From NCBI GenBank assembly GCA_015680685.1, contig MNCI01005291.1, positions 467,881-531,363 on the forward strand: 63,483 bases of DNA, read 5' to 3'. The stretch is from Gnetum montanum (Eukaryota > Streptophyta > Gnetopsida > Gnetales > Gnetaceae). Under the pieces are notes generated by a model that was not told the origin of the DNA, did no database searches, and saw only the letters and a program-made list of their open reading frames with translations. The translations under genes were made by a program, and so were the position numbers. Shown here piece by piece: positions 21,019 to 33,842 of this stretch (within the stretch, counting starts at the first letter, position 1; each line of letters opens with the position of its first letter).

Positions 21019-22925
21019 TGTGATGTCTGAAAACATTAGTGGCTGGAACACTGAGAGGTTCACGGGCGTACAGCCTAACCCCAAATCTGTGCAAGGGCCA
21101 TGCTAGGTGAAATGGAAATGAGGTGCCATAAATGGTCTAGTTGATCAAACAAGGACTTACATGGTGTAATAATAACTATTTGTAAATGGAGTTTATAGTG
21201 AGCCTCGTGCAGGACTTGGGATAATGATCAAGAGCAAAACATAATGTAACGTGAATATGTAACTACATATTGACAGTAGAAGAAAGTGCAAAAGTAAATG
21301 TTGAGAATATAGAACCAAAGTTTGAGGGTGGAGAAATGCACCGCCCGAAGATTAGGGTGCACAAATTTTAATTGAATAATTTTTGAAGATGGTATGTAGC
21401 ATTAGACAGGCACAATAGCAACGTAGCAGTGTGATAACAGTCCCTGGGACATCATGAACGTAGTGCTAGGAGCTTTAAAGGAGGTTGAACTTGTTGGGTT
21501 GACAATCATTACGCTATGTGGATGTAAGAAAAACTATCAGGGTACTTGCCAAGATGTCAAGCTCAGGTGCTCAGGTGTGGGAGTGATGAAGATGCTAAGA
21601 GTGCTCTAATGCTTGATGCTTAAAATGATTTTCTAGCCAGTCCTTAGAATGCTAATTATTGGGGTATTTATAAGGCTAGGGTTGACATGAGATGCAAAGT
21701 GGATGCCACATGGCCTGGGTCCCACGTAGCATGGGCATGGACAAGTCACACTGACATGTTATGCTCAAAATGTTAAGCTGTAAGTGTTACACTTTGTAGG
21801 ATAGGAATAGGAACTCAGAAACTGCTAGACTATGACCACACCTCCCAAACTACATGTGCTGGAGTCTGAAGGACCACCGTGTACCTACAAACAATGCCAA
21901 AAAATGCAACTTGGTGTCTATGCTTCAAGACTATGTCTTCCCCCTCTTTTGAGTAGTGTTAAGCATAGGGACAATTTTGGGGGTCAATGGGAGGTGAAAA
22001 AGCAAAGTAGACTACTGATCTTGGCTACTGGAGGGATGTCGAAGATTAAATGAAAAACGATGCTGAGTTCTGGGAGCTTTTGGAGGCATTCGAAGGAATT
22101 TTTCATGTGTCATGCTATCTACGCTGCACAGTGTGACGAAGCATAGCATGAACAATTAGAAAAGTTTTGTAGATTTTAACTTGTTACGCTATCTATGTTG
22201 TGCCATGTAGTAGAGCGTAGCACAAGTACTTTGATGAATTTTGTCAAAATTTACAATGTTTCTTTGTGGCATGCTGACCACACTCTTGGGTGTAGTAGGA
22301 CAAACAACCTCGAAAGTCAAAAAATTACCAAATGCATCTCCCAAGAGTGTTGTAATTTTGGCCCTAAAGCCTGTGTCAAATTGGCTATGTTGACCACACT
22401 CTTGGGTGTAGTAGATCCTTGTTCAACACTTAGATAAAATTTGGCCCTAAAACCTGTGTCAAACTGGCTATGCTATGTAGCATAGTAGAGCATGACAGCC
22501 CAAAAGGTAGAAAATTTGCCAAACTATTTTTTCCATGTTGAGCACCTTTGACAACCTCTAGCCTAGTACTTGGATGAACTGGCAACTAGGACATGTGTCA
22601 AGCTAGGCAAGCTAGAGAGCGTAGCAAGCTTGGTAGTCTGGGAGATAGAAAATTTGCCAAACTGTTTGGTCCATCCCAAGTGATCCTTGACCACTTATAG
22701 CTTGACATTTGTGCAGATTGGCCATGGAAGTATGTGCTACACTGGCTATGTTGAAAAGGGTAGTAGGAAGACTTAGAAAAATTTTGCAAAAAATTAGGAC
22801 TTCAAGTGTGCTACATTGTTTACACTGCACAGCATGGCACCAAACTTAGAAAAATTTTACCTAGATTTCAACACTTAGAAAAATTTGCCATGGAATTGCA
22901 GAAGTTTGAAATTGGTGGTGTTTCA
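21019..22925 (-). repeat. Element B 5' LTR (1.9 kb)
   Basis: On the minus strand it runs from TGAAACACCACCAATTTC (22925) to TCACA (21019). TATAAATA lies at 21672-21665, about 650 bp before the LTR end, the same as in element C. It contains decayed inverted motifs such as CTATGCTATGTAGCATAG (22468-22485). Confidence 0.75.
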
Positions 22926-25152
22926 GGGAGAAACTAAAATAAATCATATCATCAAAGAAGATTGAAACAAGTCAAAGAGTAGAATGGGGACAAAAAGAAT
23001 TAGAAGAAATTGAAGGAAAACAAATCAAACAATAAAGTACATGTTAGAATGGGAACAAGGTTTTAATCTTATCATTTTAGATAGTATTCCTTAAACTTAA
23101 GATTCTAGATGGAATTCATAAGCTTAAGATTTACTTATGGAAAAGAAATGTTTTATTGGTAATTATTTCAAAAAGAAAGGTTTTATTGTTAAAACCCTTA
23201 ACCTGCATAGGAATCATTAGCTTTAACTTTAAAGTTGGTGATAAATTAATAGTCTTCACATCATTTTCTATGGTTTTCCATTCAAGTAAGGTATTCTAAC
23301 AATATGCAATACTAGGAGATGGAACATATTACAATGGAAGAAATAGAACCTTAAAAGAAATCTTGAACTTGGTTAGAGGAGATTTTACTAAAGTCTTTTT
23401 TTTTCATTGAAGTTTAGGAGTAAGAAGTGGTTTGATGAAGAATGTTTTTAAGCAAGAATGGTGATCAAAATTTCCAATAATAATAAAGATTTTAATTAAG
23501 GATTATACGAAATTGGTTTGACAAAAAAAGTCTAATAGAAAATCAAAAAATTATAGTGCATAGGATATGAATTTGATGGGCACTATTGCTTATCAATCAT
23601 TTTCTTTATAGAAGGAAACTATTTACTACTCTTTCTTCTAAATCTAAATAAAACCTTTTGTTGGCAGTTGCATTGAGATCGTTATACTTGAACTCATATG
23701 AGTGCTTACTGTGCACCTTCTTTTGAATAATGTGGATAATCTATCTCTTCTCTTGCCATCTCCCATCTAGTTGGTAGTGTTGTCATCATCTCTAAAACAA
23801 AAAATGTGCAACTATGGGGTAGCTTGCTACAAAAGCATGGTTATCACAAAAGCAATTCAAAAAATAGGATTTGGTGGTGCTATCAAAGCTTCATGGAAAG
23901 AGCATGTGAATCTACCACATTAGGCCCATGGAAGTTGAGAAGCTGATTCAAACATGTTTTAGCATATATTGGTGACTTGTAGTTTTTTACCTTTGAAAAA
24001 TTAAGAAGTGTATATCCCAGCAAGAACATATTCTAAAGTTAATATCCCAAATATATTAAATATATATTGCAACATATTGCAAATTGCAAATTTTAATTTT
24101 ATCTAGGAAATTACAAAGGGTTTATTGGACGGTTACAAAGCTTCAACACATTTCGAAGAAAGTTGAAAACATCATTATAGTTAAGGAGATAGGGTCACTT
24201 TGAAATAAAACAATCCCCAAATTACAGTTAACATTATAATTTATTCCAATGTAAGCCAAAAATGTGTAAAATGACAAGATATGTTCTTCATCTTTGATAG
24301 GGGTTCCATCAGTTTTGGACCAATGTGATTTATCATCCAAATTGCAATGTGATTTAGTTATAAGCTTTGAAGATGATCTTGAGTGGATTGCTAAGAACCC
24401 TTATGTATATTGTTGTCTTTAAGTAATAACAAAGAGATTATAATATATATAATACAAATAGAACTTGTGATGCCATCGTGAAAGATAAAGAGAAATATTT
24501 ATAATTTTTATTGGTTTTAAAATTATAAAGAAACAAAAAAAAAAAACACATACATTGCAAATCCCTCGTGCAGATAGATGCAATGATTATGTTGCAATAC
24601 CTCATGAGGATAGGTGCAACACCACACATGAAATGCAAATACAATGGCTCTTAGTAACAACCTTGATGGACCAACATCATGTTGTATAGTCATGATCTCT
24701 GTGGGCAAGGATGAATTGTTGTAGCTTAAGAAAATGAGAATTAAATAAATATTTTTTATGGTTTTTAGTATTTTATGCTTTTTAATGTTTTAATTTTTAA
24801 GGCATCAATGGTAACATAAGGAAAACCCATACAATTTATTCACTGTACAAACACTAGATTTTGCATCAACCAAATGGTTTTGTGCTATGTAAGCAAGGTA
24901 GCACTTTGCTAGAGTTAGCTACATTTGTGAAAGCAACGACTCATAATACACAAAAAATAGGGAAGAAAATCAACTTATCCAAGGGAGAAAGCACTCTTCA
25001 CATGAAACCGGATGTCAAAAGCCATATGAAAACATAGAAAACTAAGTTATTTCATGTGAGAGTACATCCCAAGTATTTATAGTTTTTGCATAGAAATGAA
25101 AGGGTTTTGGCAGTACTTAGGTAGCAACGGAGGCTAGTCAATGCAACCCTAC
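22926..25152. other. AT-rich DNA, no recognisable gene
   Basis: Between element B and element G. Composition is AT-rich and stops are dense in all frames. The longer minus-strand frames at 24143-24340 and 24438-24708 have no protein-like motif. It is probably old transposon debris, but I cannot name it. Confidence 0.45.
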
Positions 25153-25157
25153 CTAAT
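25153..25157. repeat. Element G target-site duplication, left copy
   Basis: CTAAT, matching the five bases after the right LTR (38105-38109). Confidence 0.8.
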
Positions 25158-26141
25158 TGATGAATGGTAAGTGTTCCCTATGTCCAACCATACAAATCAC
25201 CAGAATTCACATGCAATCCAATTGAATTTTTTGGATGGAACTAGTGTGTCATCTAGATCATTAAGTGTTGATTATAGGTTGCTATCTTCTTACTTAGACT
25301 AGTGGTAGCTTTGTCATGTATGATTTAGTCCAAAGTGAGGCATATGATTATTGATGTTGTGCGACTATGACTAAGTTATATAAAAACATGAAAGTTAATT
25401 ATTTAATTAATCTACTAATAATAAGAAGATAAATTCTAAGCTAGCCTAAGGATGATGAGTATCCATTCTTAGTTTGCTGTACACATCTTGAACTCACGTA
25501 CCCATTGTTGGGATTACCAAGTGTTATGCTACTAGGTGAATCAAGGAATAATTACCAAGTAATAATGCTACTGGAATTACCAAGTAGATATGTGTTTAAG
25601 CTCAAAAGTAGACACATTCATTCTGCCAATAGATTAATGTACATAAAAGTGTAAATATTATCTAAGTAGATAGAAAATAAATTGCAATAAAAGTAAATCT
25701 ATTCTAAGTTAAAGTGCTGCAATAAATATAAATCAATCTTAATCTTATTACCTTTCATGGAATGTGTCTAGGTACAATGACACTCAAATAATATGTCATA
25801 TAATTGACTTAAATCTACACTATGGGCACTCATAGACTATTTGCTAAGATTACAGAAGGAAATTGTAATAGTTTGACTACACTACTGATCAAATGATGCC
25901 AAATACACAATGAATGCTTGTATATTTATATGCATTGACTTATCTTAGGCTATGTCGATGGGGATACATCAATGAGGTTGTATTGATGAATCAACATAGA
26001 TAAGTTATAACAAAAGTAGCATATCATTTATGATGAAGCAACTAATTAAGATGCATCGATGGGGATGCATTGATGAAGATGAAACGTAGCATCTACGATA
26101 TCGTAGATGATTGATATACTTGATAAAATGGTATTTTATTA
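25158..26141 (-). repeat. Element G 3' LTR (left copy)
   Basis: Similar throughout to 37165-38104, for example the shared GGATGGAACTAGTGTG and ACTTAGACTAGT blocks, at roughly 80 percent by eye. Ends flush with the TSD on the left. Confidence 0.8.
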
Positions 26142-27990
26142 TACCCCCATGACTCACTAAAAACTCATCCTTAAGTTATATATAAATGGACAAAGTTCCA
26201 TTCCAACAATTGTAGGATGTCCAAGGCTAGATTGGTAATCATTACAAAACTTCAGTGCCATAATACAAAATTTTATTCAAGTGGATGTATTAAAAAATGA
26301 AAAAGAGATTAAATAGATGCCATAGTTTACAAAATTGTAGAAATGTTTGAAAAATCTATTGATGATGAATCTTCATGATGTTGCTAGTGATGACAATTTT
26401 TCCAACCTTGGTTGTTACGTTGCACTTTTCTTTTATGTATAATTTTTTGAAGGATGAACTAAAATTTCTCCTCCTTGTCCCATGGGTCCATAAAACATGT
26501 GATGTTTGAGATTTATTATTATATATGCTATTTGTCTATAAGCATATCCTCCTTTTCCCTCTTCTTGACCTCCTTTTTCTTGCCTTGTAAAAGACCTTCA
26601 ACCTTAGGCATTCCTTTTGACATCATCTACAATGTTCAAGTGATCAACGTTATTCTTGGTAATTTTTTCTTAGTGATTAATCCTTTTCAAATCATTGGTT
26701 AGTTCAAAGTTAGAAAACATTTAACATTTAGACTCAATATGATTACAAAATAATGTTTCCAAGGCTATAAGGTAACTAAAATCATCAAGTTGTTTGAGTC
26801 ATTTTGATTATTTTTACTATTAATTAATGTAATGCTAAAAAATGAGATGTTAGAAAAAATTTCAAAAATCACATCCTTAGCCTCCATGACAAATAAGCTC
26901 AACTCTAGAAGCTCACAAGTTTTTAAACAACTAAAATAAAAAATTTGTTTACAAGATATTGCAAATGCATTGGAATACTGAAAATCATGAGGTTTTAAAA
27001 TGGCTAAGAAATATTGAATTTGAAGGATAGGTTAATTTAAAAGCATTAAAAATTAATCAAAATTGATAAGAAGTAGTTTTAAAATCATGCATAAATTTAG
27101 AGAAGTTGCCTATGATGTTCTTGAAGATGTAAAGTTTTGGTTTAGAGCCATGATCAACAAAAGTCATGCAAGTAGATCCTCCTCAATGTAGGCTCTGGCC
27201 ATAATGCCCTTGCATAACCACTTCTATAGGTATCCATGCATATCTTAGAAGTTAAATCTGAATAATAACTTTATTTCAAACAACAGACAACCCCCTTAGT
27301 TAAAATCTTACACTATACTATACAAAACCATTAGGCACATATTTACATGTGGTAGTGAGGTGAATAATAGGATGAGAAGGAATTGTAGAGATTGAGACAT
27401 GAGGTACCTTATCATGTCCACAATAGGTTCTTGTGTTAATTATGGTTAATCTAAGTTTCAAATCAAGTTCATACCTTTGCCAATGACATTGCATTGCATC
27501 ATCCTAAAGTTACCACCACAAGACCACCATAACCATATGAAAATATCACTACTCAAAAAAAGAAAACAAGGAAGAAATTTTGATTAATTAATTACATAAA
27601 CATTAAAATTTGAGAAAACTTAAATATTGGTTAGAGGAGTACCATTAGGCATGGGTAACATGTCTTTCTAGTCACATAATAAGACTAGTCCAAGAGACCT
27701 TTAGGATTCCTGGAAGTAGCCTACCTTCAATCATGGAAAACATATCTTTGTAGTTTTTCCACATGAGTTAATTTTATTTTATGAATTAATTAATGAGTGA
27801 ATTATGCTTTCCTTGCTAGAGGAATACCTTCATGCATGGGTAATATGCCTTTCTAGTAACATGGTAAGAAAACACTTATTTGAGAATAAGCTTCCATAAA
27901 AAATAAAACACAAGTAATGATATAAACACATAGAGTAGTAAGATCAATAGAGGGAGTGAAAAGAATTAGTGAATTTCCTTGATGTCACAT
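26142..27990 (-). other. Element G internal region, distal part
   Basis: AT-rich, no domain recognised. Begins with the polypurine tract (minus strand ATGGGGGTA, 26150-26142). Confidence 0.5.
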
Positions 27991-27995
27991 CCTTT
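27991..27995. repeat. Element F target-site duplication, left copy
   Basis: CCTTT, repeated at 33838-33842 just after the right LTR. Confidence 0.75.
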
Positions 27996-29096
27996 TGTAA
28001 ATAAAAAACTTAAAAGGAGAGTTAAATAAGTTCCCTAATTAAAAATTCAGTTTCCACACAAACACACCAAATTTTATGTGGTTCTCCAACTTGGGTACAT
28101 CCACACTCGTAGGGTAGAATCTATGCATACCTTTGGACTTTATTTCTTAATAAATTTTATTTGAAAGACACCACATCCTCTACAAGCTTTGAGCTCCACA
28201 CCAAAGGGTTTTATCCCTATGAAACCACTTAATCCCACACGGTCCCAATAAGCTTAGAATGTAGTTTCAAGGATCCCATAACCTTTACAAAATTGAGCTT
28301 CAAGCTGGAGTGTTTTGACGCTACAAAACCACTAAAATTTGCAAGATCTCAACAAGAAAAATATGAATGCCTTATCTGAAGAAGCACATCAACTCCACAG
28401 AGCTACAAGAAAGATAGAAAGACATAAGAAAAGAATGTAACTAAATTTACAAGTCCTTTCACTTGAAGCTCAGTACAACATACAATCAAGCAAATGATGT
28501 TACAATGAAGAGCAAGAATAAAATATTTTAGAATAGATAATGATTGATCTTTTGTGTATAGTAGTTGCATAATTCCCAAGGTTTTGACATGTTCTTATAA
28601 CCTTGGAGTTTTTGAAAACTCCTTAGAATTCATGCAGTGGTTACCAAATGGCTATTGTAGATGTCTACTTTGAACTTGGGAAATCTACTTGAGATTGCCC
28701 TCAATTCAGGAGAGATGTCTCACTGAAAAATGGAACATATTTTGTGGGATGTCTACTAGCAGACATCTACTCTTGGATGCAGAAATCTACTATTTTTAGG
28801 AGACATCTCCTCAACTTTTGAGCTCTATCTTCTAAGGTTTTCTCCTATCAATTTTCCTTCTTACTAGTGCTTGGAGAATCTTCATTTGATTTTTAGCCTT
28901 CACTTTTGTTCATGCTTATCCATGCTCTCATCTTTCCCATTTAGTCTTCATTTTAACATCTTATTGTAGATCTCATTTTCTTGAGTTCTTAGATCTTGTT
29001 ATGGAGTTCTTGTTCATGTCCTACAAACACATTATCCACAATAAACATTTTATATTCTTCATTTTCTTAAGGTTTTCACATACCAAAAGGTCAATA
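27996..29096 (-). repeat. Element F 3' LTR (left copy)
   Basis: Shares long stretches with 32758-33837 (for example ACTTGGGTACATCC, GAGCTCCACACC, TAGATAATGATTGATC). The element-side end is at TCAATA (29096), flanked by the polypurine tract. Confidence 0.85.
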
Positions 29097-31126
29097 ATCT
29101 TTTCCTTTTTGGTGATGTCAAATACTTAAGAAAATGGATTAGTAGATTTTATGGCATAAACTTTGAAAATTAGTAAACAATAAAAATAATTAAGACATAT
29201 AAATTCTCATGGTAGGCAAAGGGAATCACTGAGGTAAAAACATAAGAGCTTAAGCCAATAGGTTCACAAATTGTCCAAGGGCCAACCTATCTATATAGCA
29301 TAGTATATGAATCCATATACACAAGGTGTAAAGTTCACAAGCATCTACCCATACATATATACTATTACTGTCCATCCACAAAGTACAAATGTATAGTGTC
29401 CACATCATCATCATCGCAAGAAGGTATGTAGGTATCCTCCTCATCATCATTACTTTTGGTGTTGGTGCTGGAGACATGTTGCTTGTCATCATCATTCAAA
29501 GATGGTATCTAACTTGGAGTCCTTCATGGACAAAGCTTCACTTGAAATCAAGATGAAGCTAGTGGATCTTACTGGGATGGAGCCTATTGGAAGGATGAGG
29601 AAGCATCCTTTCTATGATAAGTGATAGGATTAGTGGATCTTCAATAGAAAGAAGTTCCAAATATTCTCTCTAATGCCTACTCCTTAAATGTTCACAAAGC
29701 ATCATCTTGATGATGAGAATTGGGTCCAAGTTTCATGTGATCAAGAAACTCCCCCTGGACATGTGCTAGTGGTGCATCAGGCTCCTTTGAATTAGATGCA
29801 TGTCCCAAGTCATAACCCTAGGAAGGCCCAGTTGCTATTGAATGTCTAGGTGGGGCTAGACAGTCCTTCTCACTGTATGATATGGGAGGAGTGGTGATCT
29901 TCTTAAACTATTGCATGTTAGGAGAAAGAGATACTTCAATTGTGTCCATTCTCTTATGAAGGTAAGAGAGATTCCTACCAATCCTTTTAATAGCTTGAGC
30001 AAAGGGCTTAAGTAGATTCTTTAGAGAATATCTCACCTAACCACAAATAGATTTAGACCTTCACAATTAAGGAGAGGCTTGAGATGATGATGCAAATTCC
30101 TTCTTTCTTGATTTGTGAGGCCTAGTGCTAGGTTCTGCATCTTTAGCATGGATGGATCTCCTCTTTTTTGAATACTCACCAAGGCTCCTCTTACCTTTAA
30201 GCAAGGGTATGTAAGGAATGGAAACAACTCTCTATTGGATCAACAAATTGATGAGGTAAGGATGCCCATAAATTTTCTCTCCTTGGTGAACAAGTGCAAC
30301 ATGTCTAGGAAGAGAGTATGACCCAAGTCCAAAGGTTATCCTCAAACTAATGTTGAGCATAAATGAATTTGAATTATGGAGAATAAGTGTGTGTAGTGCT
30401 AGTGGAAGATTCCTTTGACTTCTTGCTCTTCCTTGAAGGTGCCCTTGACGTTCCAAATTTCTTATGGGCCATGGGTTTTGAGGAAAAATGCATAACTCAT
30501 TGTTGTTGGTGAAGCTCTGATCATCTACCCTTGGTCATCTATGCTTGAATATGAAAGAATGAATGATAAATGAAGGTTTGGATTTATATAATCATGATCA
30601 TTGAACATATCTTACAAAAAGATAGATGTCTTCTTTGAGATGTAGATGTCTATGCCATGTCTAACAAAAATCAGGTAGATTTCTCACTTGGAAAGTAGAT
30701 GTCTATCTATTTGTGAAAATTTCTCATTATAGACATCTTAGCAAGAAAGGTTTAGGGATGGTTGCTAAGGATTATAGTCTTAAGAGATATTCAAAATAAA
30801 TTGAAGACTTACATCTACTTACCTTTCTTGTTGAATAAGATGAAGGTGCCTAAGAAGCTTGAGAATGAGATTCCTTTTTTGAGGTGTCTTCTCTCATGAA
30901 AATTTATTTTATTTCTAAAGACTAGCTTCCCTTAATAAAATTTTTTGAGAGGATTCTCTCACTATCATCTTATTTCTTTTTTGTTCTCCATACCTTCCTG
31001 ACTTCCTTGCCCTTTTGATTTATCCACATTTTCTTATTGTCTTGCATAGTTTCCTTTCTAGACATTTGGATAAGTCCAAGGAGTTTTGTGATATGTCCAG
31101 GTGTTCATATGATAATGCTTTAAATT
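29097..31126 (-). other. Element F distal internal region, unrecognised
   Basis: This is where copia integrase and reverse transcriptase would be expected. The open frames at 29250-29495, 30033-30227 and 30232-30456 (minus) carry none of the expected motifs. It has either been replaced by unrelated sequence or decayed past recognition by eye. A-G rich polypurine tract at 29110-29098 (minus strand). Confidence 0.5.
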
Positions 31127-31168
31127 TCAAACCCATTGCTTATGACCAAATCTATTACAATAATAACA
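31127..31168 (-). pseudogene. Element F gag zinc knuckle
   Basis: Minus-strand CYYCNRFGHKQWV followed by TGA. This is C-x2-C-x4-H-x4-C with the last Cys codon changed to stop (TGC/TGT to TGA). CCHC knuckles bind element RNA. It lies 1.2-1.5 kb after the gag signature, as expected for copia gag. Confidence 0.7.
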
Positions 31169-32356
31169 CCTAATCCTTGTGTTTAGATTAAAGTTATCAA
31201 ATCTTGGAGTTCCTCTTTAGTTAAATGTAGTGCTAGTAAATATCTTAATCTTTGAAGGGGCCTCTTGTTTAGCTATAGTTTATGTGGATTCTTATTCTTG
31301 TTGACAAAAACCTATTCCACTTGTATCATTTTTACTTCTTCCTTTTGTAAGAACTATTTGAAGTGATTCTTTTCCTTTGACCAACCTCTCATTTATAAGT
31401 TTAGCATTTGCAAGTTCTTCCTTAATCGGCTCATAGGACAAGGTTAGTTTTTTATTCTTAGCCCTTATGTATGAGGTTTATTTTGTAAGGTATAAAATTT
31501 TCATATTCAATACAGAGAAATTTTGATCCTTGTTTTTTAATTTTATACAAAGATTTTGAATAGATAGAAGTTCATTACACAAGAGGTCATACCTTTCTTC
31601 ATCAGTTTTCATTTAATCATGATCATCTAACAGGATAGTATCATCATTTGTAAGAGCTATACATATGAGATATGAATTCTTTGAATTTTCATCCACCTCT
31701 TCTTCACTTTGCTCTCCATCATCCTAGCTTGAGTAGAAGTTACTCTCTTTCATATCCACGTCAGTCTTATCCTTCAATTGCAACCTGCCAGTGCTTGGAC
31801 ATTTGGAGGTCACATGGACTCTTCCACCACATACCCAAAATTCTATTGAAAAAATATTAAAATTTAAGTTTGATAAATTCATACTTTTTTCTTTACTTGT
31901 GTTGTTGGATTGATTGGATCTTGGTTTGTTGAAGCTTCTTCCTTTTCTTGTCAGAAGCCTTTGAACTCTCTTGATAGTAGAGTTATTTCTTCCTCACTGT
32001 TCAATTCTTATTTAGATGGTTCCTTCTCTTTAGATGTTGATTTCAAAGTAATGGGTTTTTCTTTTATTGCTCCTTCACTTATGAGATTCATTTCATAAGC
32101 AATAAGAACCCTTTGGAGCTCTTCAAATTTTTAGATTGAAAAAATCTCTAATTTCTTCCATAGTTGTAATCTTAGGTCTAAATTCAGATTGTAGTGTTCT
32201 AATCATTTTAATGATTACATCACTTTTAGAAAAGTCTTTGCTTATAGTCCTAATTACCAAAACTAGATCATTTTACGTAGAAAAATAATCTTTAATCTTT
32301 TCACCTTTCCTCATTTTAAGTTTGTAATATTCACTTTGCAAAATGAAACCTTTTGA

Positions 32357-32665
32357 TTATTTAACTATGGATGTGCCCTCATAGGTAGCTTCTAAGGTTT
32401 CCCAAATTTCTTTAGTAGTTCTAAATCTAGCTAATCTATTTAATTTAGACTTATTTAATGTAGAAAATACATAATTTTTCTTTAGAATCGTACATAAACT
32501 TAAGTCTTTCTTTAGGTGTCCACTTGCTCCATGGCTTAAGGACCTTTGATGCATTAGCGATGGATAGTGTGTAGCCTTCAAGGATTGACTCTCATACCAA
32601 AAATTCCATTGATTGAAAGAAGCCTTACATCCTTCTCTTCCAATAAGAAAAATCAAACTAGTCAA
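32357..32665 (-). pseudogene. Element F copia-type gag N-terminal part
   Basis: Frame of 102 residues including LNRLARFRTTKEIWETLEATYEG, the hallmark of plant copia gag (UBN2-like region). It lies about 90 bp after the PBS. Downstream gag (31170-32356) is broken by many stops and shifts. Confidence 0.75.
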
Positions 32666-32737
32666 ACATTGGTGGATTTGTGTAGGATTTTCCCTCCATA
32701 GTTCACTCTAGAACATTAAAGTATGAACTTGAGATTA

Positions 32738-32753
32738 CCAGGCTTTGGTACCA
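32738..32753 (-). promoter_or_regulatory. Element F primer-binding site
   Basis: TGGTACCAAAGCCTGG on the minus strand, four bases after the LTR end (TCGATCCA). Matches the initiator-Met tRNA site with a few changes. Confidence 0.75.
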
Positions 32754-32757
32754 CTTA

Positions 32758-33837
32758 TGGATCGAGAACTTAGAAGGGGGGTTGAATAAGTTCCCTAATA
32801 AAAAATTCACCTACCATACAAACACATCAAATTTTACATGGTTCCCCAACTTGGGTACATCCCCACTTGGAGGATAGAATCTATCCACATCTTTAGACTT
32901 TGTTTCTCAATAAATGTGATTTGAAGGGCACTACACCCTGTACGAGCTCTAAGCTCCACACCAAAGTGTTTTATTACTAGGAAACCACTTAATCCCACAA
33001 GGCCCCAACAAGCTTAGAATGTGATTTCAAGAATCCCACAACCTCTACAATATTAAGCTGCACCTCAGAGTGTTTTAACTTTGCAAAACCACTAAACCTT
33101 GCAAAGCCCCAATAAGCTCAATGTGGATGCCTTCTTGCAAGAAGCACATGAACCCCACATGGATACAAGAAAGAGAAAAAGACACAAGGAAAGCATGTCA
33201 AGTCCTTGTACTTGAAGCTTAGTATAACATACAACCAAGAAAATGATGTTACAATGAAGAGCAAGAATACAATAGTTTAGAATAGATAATGATTGATCTT
33301 TTGTGTACAATACTTGCATAATTCCAAAGATTTTAACAACTTCTTATGGCCTTGGAGCTTTCAAAAAATCCTTAGAATTCATGCAATAATTACCAAACAA
33401 TTAGTGTATATGTCTACTTCAAAGTTGGGATGTCTTGCTAAGATTGACCTCAATTCAAGAGAGATGTCTCACTAGAAAATGAAACATCTTCTATGAGACA
33501 TCTACTAGGAAATGTTTACTCTTGGATGTAGATGTCTACTATTTTTAGAAGACGTATCCTCCACTTTTGAGCTATATCTTTTGAGGCTTTTTCTTATCAA
33601 TTTTCTTTCTTGCCAGTCCTTGGAGCATCTTCATTGCCTTTGATTTCATCCATTCTTTTCTATGCTCTCATCTTGTCCATGTAGTCTTTATTTTGATATC
33701 TCGTTGTAGATCTCATTTCTTTGAGTTCTCAGATCTCATTGTGGACCTCTTGTTCATGTCCTACAAACGCATTATCCACAATAAACATTCTATGTTCTCG
33801 ATTTTCCTGAATGTTTTGACATAGCAAAAGATCAACA
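32758..33837 (-). repeat. Element F 5' LTR (right copy)
   Basis: On the minus strand runs from TGTTGATCTTTTGC (33837) to TCGATCCA (32758). See the left copy for shared blocks. Confidence 0.85.
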
Positions 33838-33842
33838 CCTTT

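Larger units (their letters stand above)
6650..22925 (-). mobile_element. Element B: gag-pro LTR retrotransposon, interrupted by element A
   Basis: Minus-strand element in two parts, 6650-8805 and 19411-22925, separated by element A. Reading the minus strand it has a 5' LTR (22925-21019), PBS (21013-20995), gag (about 20600-19411, then 8805-8053), protease (8052-7456), a repeat and purine-rich spacer, and a polypurine tract next to a short 3' LTR remnant ending at 6682. After removal of element A the internal region is only about 3.5 kb, and no reverse transcriptase, RNase H or integrase is present. The two gag parts read into each other across the insertion apart from about ten missing codons. 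Confidence 0.8.
27996..33837 (-). mobile_element. Element F: decayed Ty1/copia-type element nested in G
   Basis: LTRs 27996-29096 and 32758-33837 with a CCTTT duplication outside. On the minus strand there is a PBS TGGTACCAAAGCCTGG (32753-32738), close to the initiator-Met site TGGTATCAGAGCC typical of copia elements. The gag carries the TTKEIWETLEATYEGT signature. The tract ACCAAAAAGGAAAAGA before the 3' LTR is the usual copia polypurine context. Internal length is 3.7 kb, shorter than a full gag-pol, and no integrase or reverse transcriptase is seen. Confidence 0.85.

Noticed and set aside
29250-29495. Met/Thr-rich frame as part of copia reverse transcriptase
   Set aside because: No YVDD or other RT motif; composition comes from CAT/ATC repeats.
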